Of a stretch of DNA of 64,000 nucleotides, positions 58,831 through 64,000 are shown in pieces. Both the position numbers and the translations under genes were made by a program. Numbering within the stretch: position 1 is the first letter of the stretch; the number at the start of each line of letters is the position of its first letter. Origin of the DNA: Mycolicibacterium arabiense (GTDB taxonomy: Bacteria > Actinomycetota > Actinomycetes > Mycobacteriales > Mycobacteriaceae); the NCBI RefSeq assembly GCF_010731815.2, contig NZ_AP022593.1, positions 5,642,001-5,706,000 on the forward strand, given 5' to 3'. The notes below the pieces were generated by a model, which was not told the DNA's origin, made no database searches, and was given only the letters and a program-made list of their open reading frames with translations.

Positions 58831-58901
58831 AGCGGGCGACGGGAATCGAACCCGCGTAGCTAGTTTGGAAGACTAGGGCTCTACCATTGAGCTACGCCCG
58901 C
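58831..58901 (-). tRNA. tRNA-Gly (anticodon TCC)
   Basis: 71 bases on the minus strand. Acceptor arms GCGGGCG/CGCCCGC, anticodon stem CTAGT/ACTAG with loop CTTCCAA (TCC), T arm GCGGG TTCGATT CCCGT. CCA is encoded at 58830-58828. Confidence 0.97.
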
Positions 58902-58997
58902 GTGCACTGCACCGCAGACTGTACCGGCGACGACCTAGGCAAATCCAATTGAAGGTGCCGCGCGTCGAGGCCGTAGTATTCCGTCCGCAGAGTCAGA

Positions 58998-59071
58998 CGG
59001 GGTGTAGCGCAGCTTGGTAGCGCATCCGCTTTGGGAGCGGAAGGCCGCAGGTTCAAATCCTGTCACCCCGA
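58998..59071 (+). tRNA. tRNA-Pro (anticodon TGG)
   Basis: 74 bases. Acceptor arms CGGGGTG/CACCCCG, D arm GCGC...GCGC, anticodon loop TTTGGGA (TGG) on a CCGC/GCGG stem, T arm GCAGG TTCAAAT CCTGT, discriminator A. It lies 40 bases upstream of tig on the same strand. Confidence 0.97.
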
Positions 59072-59111
59072 CAGACGCCGTCATTCGATCCAACATGCAA
59101 GGAGCACCGAA

Positions 59112-60539
59112 GTGAAGAGCACCGTCGAGAAGTTGAGCCCGACCCGGGTTCGCATCAACGTGGAGGTGCCCTTCACCGAGCTGGCTCCGGACTTCGACCA
59201 GGCGTTCAAGGAGATGGCGAAGACCGTCCGCCTCCCCGGCTTCCGGCCCGGCAAGGTGCCCGTGAAGCTCCTCGAACAGCGCATCGACAAGCAGGCGATG
59301 CTCGACCAGGTGATCGGCGAGGCCATCCCGGGTCGCTACAGCGAGGCCGTGGCCAGCGCCGAGGTGCAACCGCTCGGCCAGCCCGAGATCGACATCACCA
59401 AGAAGGTGTACGGCGAGGACCTGACGTTCACCGCCGAGGTCGACATCCGTCCCGAGATCGAGCTGCCCGACCTGTCGGCGCTCAAGATCGAGGTCGACGC
59501 GATCGCAGTCGACGACGACGAGGTCGACACCGAGCTGCAGAACCTGCGCGCCCGGTTCGGCACGCTCACCGGCGTGGACCGCCCCGCCCAGGACGGCGAC
59601 TTCGTGTCCATCGACCTGTCGGCCACCGTCGACGGCAAGGACGTCGAGGAGGCCAAGACCGAGGGCCTGTCCCACGAGGTGGGCTCCGGCAACCTGATCG
59701 AGGGCCTCGACGACGCCATCAAGGGCCTGAGCGCCGACGAGACCAAGGTGTTCACCACCAAGCTCGTCGCCGGTGAGCACGCCGGCGAAGAGGCCGAGGT
59801 GACCGTCAAGGTCAACTCCGTCAAGGAGCGCGAACTCCCCGAGCCCGACGACGAATTCGCGCAACTGGCAAGCGAATTCGACACCATCGAGGAGCTGCGC
59901 GAGAGCCTCGTCGAGCAGGTCAAGCGCGTCAAGCGCGTCCAGCAGGCAGAGCAGATCCGCGATAAGGCGCTCGAGACGCTGCTCGAGCAGACCGAGATCC
60001 CGCTGCCCGAGGCCATCGTCCAGGCCCAGGTCGACGACACGCTGCACAACGCCATCCACGGCCTCGACCACGACGAGACGGCCTTCGCCGAGGCGCTGGA
60101 GAAGGAAGGCAGCACCCGCGAGGAGTTCGACGCCGACAACCGCAGCAATGCCGAGAAGGCCGTCAAGACCCAGCTGCTGATGGACGCCGTCGCCGACCAG
60201 CTCGAGATCGAGGTGGGCCAGGGTGACCTCACCGAGCGCCTGGTCCTCATGTCCCGCCAGTACGGCATCGAGCCGCAGCAGCTGCTGCAGGTGCTGCAGC
60301 AGAACAACCAGCTGCCCGCCATGTTCGCCGACGTGCGTCGCGGTCTGACCATCGCCGCCGTCGTGCACGGTGCGACGGTCACCGACAGCGAGGGCAACGA
60401 GGTGGACACCGCCGAGTTCTTCGGCCCGTCGAACACCGAGCAGCCCGTCGAGTTGGCCACCGGCGACGACGAAGCGGACGCAGCCGACGGCGACGTCGCA
60501 GACGACGACGCGGACGAAGCAGCCGACGACTCCAAGTGA
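59112..60539 (+). CDS. tig: Trigger factor (ribosome-associated chaperone/prolyl isomerase)
   Basis: 475 residues. N-terminal ribosome-binding domain with FRPGKVP ([16 protein letters not shown], the trigger-factor signature) near residues 46-52; FKBP-type domain at ~160-245 ([18 protein letters not shown]); C-terminal helical chaperone arms; then an acidic Asp/Ala-rich tail of ~30 residues characteristic of mycobacterial trigger factors. Start GTG 59112 follows AAGGAG; the open frame back to 59031 overlaps the tRNA gene. Upstream of clpP1-clpP2 as in Rv2462c-Rv2460c. Confidence 0.96.
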   Translation: MKSTVEKLSPTRVRINVEVPFTELAPDFDQAFKEMAKTVRLPGFRPGKVPVKLLEQRIDKQAMLDQVIGEAIPGRYSEAVASAEVQPLGQPEIDITKKVYGEDLTFTAEVDIRPEIELPDLSALKIEVDAIAVDDDEVDTELQNLRARFGTLTGVDRPAQDGDFVSIDLSATVDGKDVEEAKTEGLSHEVGSGNLIEGLDDAIKGLSADETKVFTTKLVAGEHAGEEAEVTVKVNSVKERELPEPDDEFAQLASEFDTIEELRESLVEQVKRVKRVQQAEQIRDKALETLLEQTEIPLPEAIVQAQVDDTLHNAIHGLDHDETAFAEALEKEGSTREEFDADNRSNAEKAVKTQLLMDAVADQLEIEVGQGDLTERLVLMSRQYGIEPQQLLQVLQQNNQLPAMFADVRRGLTIAAVVHGATVTDSEGNEVDTAEFFGPSNTEQPVELATGDDEADAADGDVADDDADEAADDSK

Positions 60540-60673
60540 CCCAGCGCGCGAGGGGCGAAATACTGCCCTGAGCGAACGAGCGTGCTCCGGGGACTCCCAA
60601 GCGCCATGCGTTCGTTAGTGTCGGTAGACGTGAATGCCGAGTACGAATACTCGAGAAAGCAGGTAAACCAGTC
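60540..60673 (+). promoter_or_regulatory. tig-clpP1 gap with clpP1P2 promoter
   Basis: 134 bases. TAGTGT (60616-60621) fits a -10 for clpP1 with a ~46-base leader. GCGAACGAG (60572-60580) and GCGTTCGTT (60608-60616) share AACGA/TCGTT in opposite orientation and might be an activator site (ClgR regulates clpP1P2 in mycobacteria). No clear terminator for tig. Confidence 0.4.
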
Positions 60674-61267
60674 GTGACTGACATGCGTTCGAGCACGTCG
60701 GGGCTAAACCTCGTCGACTCCGTCTACGAGCGGTTGCTCTCCGAACGGATCATCTTCCTGGGGTCGCAGGTCGACGACGACATCGCCAACCGGCTGTGCG
60801 CGCAGATCCTGCTGCTCTCGGCGGAGGATCCGACCAAGGACATCAACCTCTACATCAACTCGCCTGGCGGCTCCATCAGCGCCGGCATGGCGATCTACGA
60901 CACCATGGTGCTCGCGCCGTGCGACGTGGCGACCTACGCGATGGGCATGGCCGCGTCGATGGGTGAGTTCCTGCTCGCTGCGGGCACCAAGGGCAAGCGC
61001 TACGCCCTGCCGCACGCGCGCATCCTGATGCACCAGCCGCTCGGTGGCGTCACGGGCAGCGCGGCCGACATCGCCATCCAGGCCGAGCAGTTCTCCGTGA
61101 TCAAGAAGGAGATGTTCCGGCTGAACGCGGAGTTCACCGGCCAGAGCATCGAGCGCATCGAAGCCGACTCCGACCGCGACCGCTGGTTCACCGCGCCGGA
61201 GGCACTGGAGTACGGCTTCGTCGATCACATCATCACTCACGCAAACTTCAACGGAGCCACGCGATGA
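60674..61267 (+). CDS. clpP1: ATP-dependent Clp protease proteolytic subunit 1
   Basis: 197 residues. Catalytic Ser95 in [14 protein letters not shown], His120 in ILMHQPLGG and a C-terminal Asp; IYINSPGG-type motif as [13 protein letters not shown]. The first residues ([10 protein letters not shown]) are a propeptide-like segment. In mycobacteria ClpP1 and ClpP2 form mixed ClpP1P2 tetradecamers that degrade unfolded and tagged proteins with ClpX or ClpC1 and are essential. GTG start; ATGA overlap with clpP2. Confidence 0.97.
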   Translation: MTDMRSSTSGLNLVDSVYERLLSERIIFLGSQVDDDIANRLCAQILLLSAEDPTKDINLYINSPGGSISAGMAIYDTMVLAPCDVATYAMGMAASMGEFLLAAGTKGKRYALPHARILMHQPLGGVTGSAADIAIQAEQFSVIKKEMFRLNAEFTGQSIERIEADSDRDRWFTAPEALEYGFVDHIITHANFNGATR

Positions 61268-61911
61268 CCGACCAGACCGACCCCAGGCTGCAGCCGCAGG
61301 CCCGCTACATCCTGCCGTCGTTCATCGAGCACTCGAGCTTCGGCGTCAAGGAGTCCAACCCGTACAACAAGCTGTTCGAGGAACGCATCATCTTCCTCGG
61401 CGTGCAGGTGGACGACGCCTCGGCGAACGACATCATGGCGCAGCTGCTGGTGCTGGAGTCGCTCGATCCCGACCGCGACATCACCATGTACATCAACTCA
61501 CCGGGTGGCTCGTTCACCTCGCTGATGGCGATCTACGACACCATGCAGTACGTGCGTGCCGACATCCAGACGGTGTGCCTGGGCCAGGCCGCGTCTGCCG
61601 CCGCGGTGCTGCTCGCCGCCGGTACGCCCGGTAAGCGCCTCGCGCTTCCGAACGCCCGCATCCTGATCCACCAGCCCTCGCTGGGTGGCGTCATCCAGGG
61701 GCAGTTCTCCGACCTGGAGATCCAGGCCGCCGAGATCGAGCGGATGCGCACGCTGATGGAGGTCACCCTCGGGCGGCACACCGGCAAGGATCCCGAGGTC
61801 GTTCGCAAGGACACCGACCGCGACAAGATCCTCACGGCCGCCCAGGCCAAGGACTACGGGATCATCGACACGGTCCTGGAGTACCGGAAGCTCTCCGCTC
61901 AGAACGCCTGA
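61264..61911 (+). CDS. clpP2: ATP-dependent Clp protease proteolytic subunit 2
   Basis: 215 residues. Ser111 in [16 protein letters not shown] and His136 in [30 protein letters not shown]. It has a longer C-terminal and N-terminal segment than ClpP1 (starts [20 protein letters not shown]). It forms the ring that docks ClpX/ClpC1 through hydrophobic pockets. The ATG overlaps the clpP1 stop, ensuring equal synthesis of both rings. Confidence 0.97.
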   Translation: MTDQTDPRLQPQARYILPSFIEHSSFGVKESNPYNKLFEERIIFLGVQVDDASANDIMAQLLVLESLDPDRDITMYINSPGGSFTSLMAIYDTMQYVRADIQTVCLGQAASAAAVLLAAGTPGKRLALPNARILIHQPSLGGVIQGQFSDLEIQAAEIERMRTLMEVTLGRHTGKDPEVVRKDTDRDKILTAAQAKDYGIIDTVLEYRKLSAQNA

Positions 61912-62200
61912 TCGTCACCCGGTGCACCGGCCGGCGGAATGTACGTTGGAAGAGGTAGTCCTCTGTACGTCCCGCTCGGCGGGTTACGGTGGCGACACGC
62001 TCACGACACGTGGCGCGTCCCACCCGCAGTGCGGGTCGCCACGGGCTATGTTCTCCTCCTACGCAGATGAATATCACCGACGCGATTCGGCTTCATCTGT
62101 CGCATGGTGCGGGAACGAGCGGGTAGCGTCGGGTTTCAACCGGAGCTGTCCGACGGACACAGTTATCGACGGCGATCGCAGAAAGTAGGCCACCAGGACC
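61912..62200. other. Intergenic region clpP2-clpX
   Basis: 289 bases with no supported gene; an 88-codon open frame at 61922-62188 has no ribosome site or family resemblance. Two structures are visible: AGAGG TAGT CCTCT flanked by GTAC on both sides (61941-61968), a possible clpP2 terminator, and CAGATGAA (62064-62071) with TTCATCTG (62092-62099), an 8-bp dyad 20 bases apart in the likely clpX promoter area. The clpX ribosome site is weak (CCACCAGGACC). Confidence 0.45.
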
Positions 62201-63481
<1,281 letters not shown>

Positions 63482-63495
63482 TACGCCGAGATCGA

Positions 63496-63534
63496 ACTGA
63501 GGGCTGCGAATCCACGTGATTCGCAGCCCTCAGT
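63496..63534. terminator. Bidirectional terminator after clpX
   Basis: ACTGAGGGCTGCGAATC and GATTCGCAGCCCTCAGT pair perfectly over 17 bp with a CACGT loop. It sits 14 bases after the clpX stop and 16 bases from the end of the convergent small membrane-protein gene. Confidence 0.88.
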
Positions 63535-63550
63535 ACATTCTCACCGATCG

Positions 63551-63880
63551 TTACCCGCGTGCCGGTTCCCGCACCGTCGACATGAACAGCACCCGCAGCG
63601 TGTAGTCGGGGGCCTCGGCCGGATGCACCGTCGACGCGAATTGCACTGCGGTGGCTTCGGTGTGGGCTGCGTTCTGCGTGGCGGTCAGCATGGTGTCGTA
63701 GTCGTCGGCCGGCGAGACGCCGTCGAGTCGCCGCCATTGCGACCACCCGTCGGCGGTCGCCTGCCGCCACATCACCTCCATGGTGGTGCTGCGTTCGACG
63801 TGCAGTTGACGCAGCGAGCAGACCAGAGCCCATAGCAGGGCCACGACGACGACGGCGGTCATGACGAGATCGCTAGACAT
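63551..63880 (-). CDS. Small membrane-anchored protein, unknown
   Basis: 109 residues. N-terminal helix LVMTAVVVVALLWALVCSL anchors the protein; the rest is soluble with WRQATADGWSQWRRLDG and DYTLRVLFMSTVREPARG. No known motif. ATG 63880 overlaps the end of the upstream gene by 8 bases (ATGTCTAG), so the two are translationally coupled. Convergent with clpX. Confidence 0.7.
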   Translation of the reverse strand: MSSDLVMTAVVVVALLWALVCSLRQLHVERSTTMEVMWRQATADGWSQWRRLDGVSPADDYDTMLTATQNAAHTEATAVQFASTVHPAEAPDYTLRVLFMSTVREPARG

Positions 63881-64000
63881 GCTGCGGCTCCCGCGTGGTC
63901 TCGCCGATGACCTCGTCGATGAGCGAGCCGATCTCCGCGACGCCGTCGCGGCCGGCGTACGCGCGCTGCAGCCGGCGTGCGGCGGAGCGGTAGCGGCTCG
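63873..64000 (-). CDS. 3' end of an unidentified gene, cut by window edge
   Basis: The last 41 codons are visible before TAG (63875-63873): starts SRYRSAARRLQRAYAGRDG and ends VIGETTREPQHV. Basic then acidic, predicted helical, no membrane segment. Overlap of the stop with the next ATG shows operon coupling. Too little remains for identification. Confidence 0.6.
   Translation of the reverse strand, partial: SRYRSAARRLQRAYAGRDGVAEIGSLIDEVIGETTREPQHV

Noticed and set aside
61922..62188. 88-codon ORF between clpP2 and clpX
   Set aside because: No ribosome site, no recognisable motif, and two hairpins lie inside it; better explained as leader and promoter DNA.

Overview
The window is high-GC chromosomal DNA from an actinobacterium, almost certainly an environmental or rapidly growing Mycobacterium (Mycolicibacterium). 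Gene content and order follow the M. tuberculosis block Rv2502c (accD1) to Rv2457c (clpX), read here mostly on the plus strand. The lineage also shows in F420-enzyme relatives, a WS/DGAT-type acyltransferase, a PknB-like kinase, the paired clpP1-clpP2 genes, NmtR and an NAD-specific 180-kDa-class glutamate dehydrogenase. I see no phage, insertion sequence, transposase or CRISPR array. It is core chromosome with small accessory islands between conserved operons.

Layout. 1-5426: leucine/itaconate catabolism operon accD1 (cut by the window edge)-accA1-fadE19-maoC-citE, with overlapping or closely spaced starts. 5485-13333: accessory genes: an enoyl-CoA hydratase, a 971-residue secreted Gly/Ala/Pro-rich repeat protein, an SDR, the NmtR/CtpJ nickel-cobalt efflux pair and an F420-type nitroreductase joined to an ABM domain. 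13359-16293: thioesterase, secreted GDPD, PHP phosphoesterase, tRNA-Arg. 16492-24043: glycerolipid genes (WS/DGAT, HAD-PlsC, PlsB), then a CopD/CtaG-like membrane protein. 24195-32583: SSB paralogue, EttA, giant GDH, thioesterase, hypothetical. 32591-36310: TetR/oxidoreductase pair, alpha-glucosidase, truncated haemoglobin O. 36444-38125: HNH protein, two likely cytochrome-oxidase accessory proteins and tiny overlapping ORFs. 38351-43657: a PknB paralogue with one PASTA domain, small HNH protein, PepN, and a SigH-type promoter driving a mycoredoxin-dependent DsbA-like reductase.

43668-49470: membrane-anchored molybdopterin oxidoreductase; a three-gene operon of NCS1 permease, yeast-type cytosine deaminase and 2OG-Fe(II) oxygenase; then rpiB and nei. 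49582-58758: CPA1 antiporter, DUF-type membrane protein, EamA transporter, large LAL-LuxR regulator, and a berberine-bridge-type flavin oxidase overlapping an APC permease. 58831-64000: tRNA-Gly, tRNA-Pro, tig, clpP1-clpP2, clpX and two small genes at the right edge.

The least explained items are the permease/cytosine deaminase/oxygenase operon, which could be a (methyl)cytosine salvage route; the LAL-regulated flavin oxidase/permease pair with a 9-bp dyad upstream; the repetitive secreted protein with an internal repeat kept at protein level only; two copies of a 60-bp foldback repeat; and several leaderless or overlapping small ORFs. Functional names rest on motif recognition and memory of families; no database search was run.
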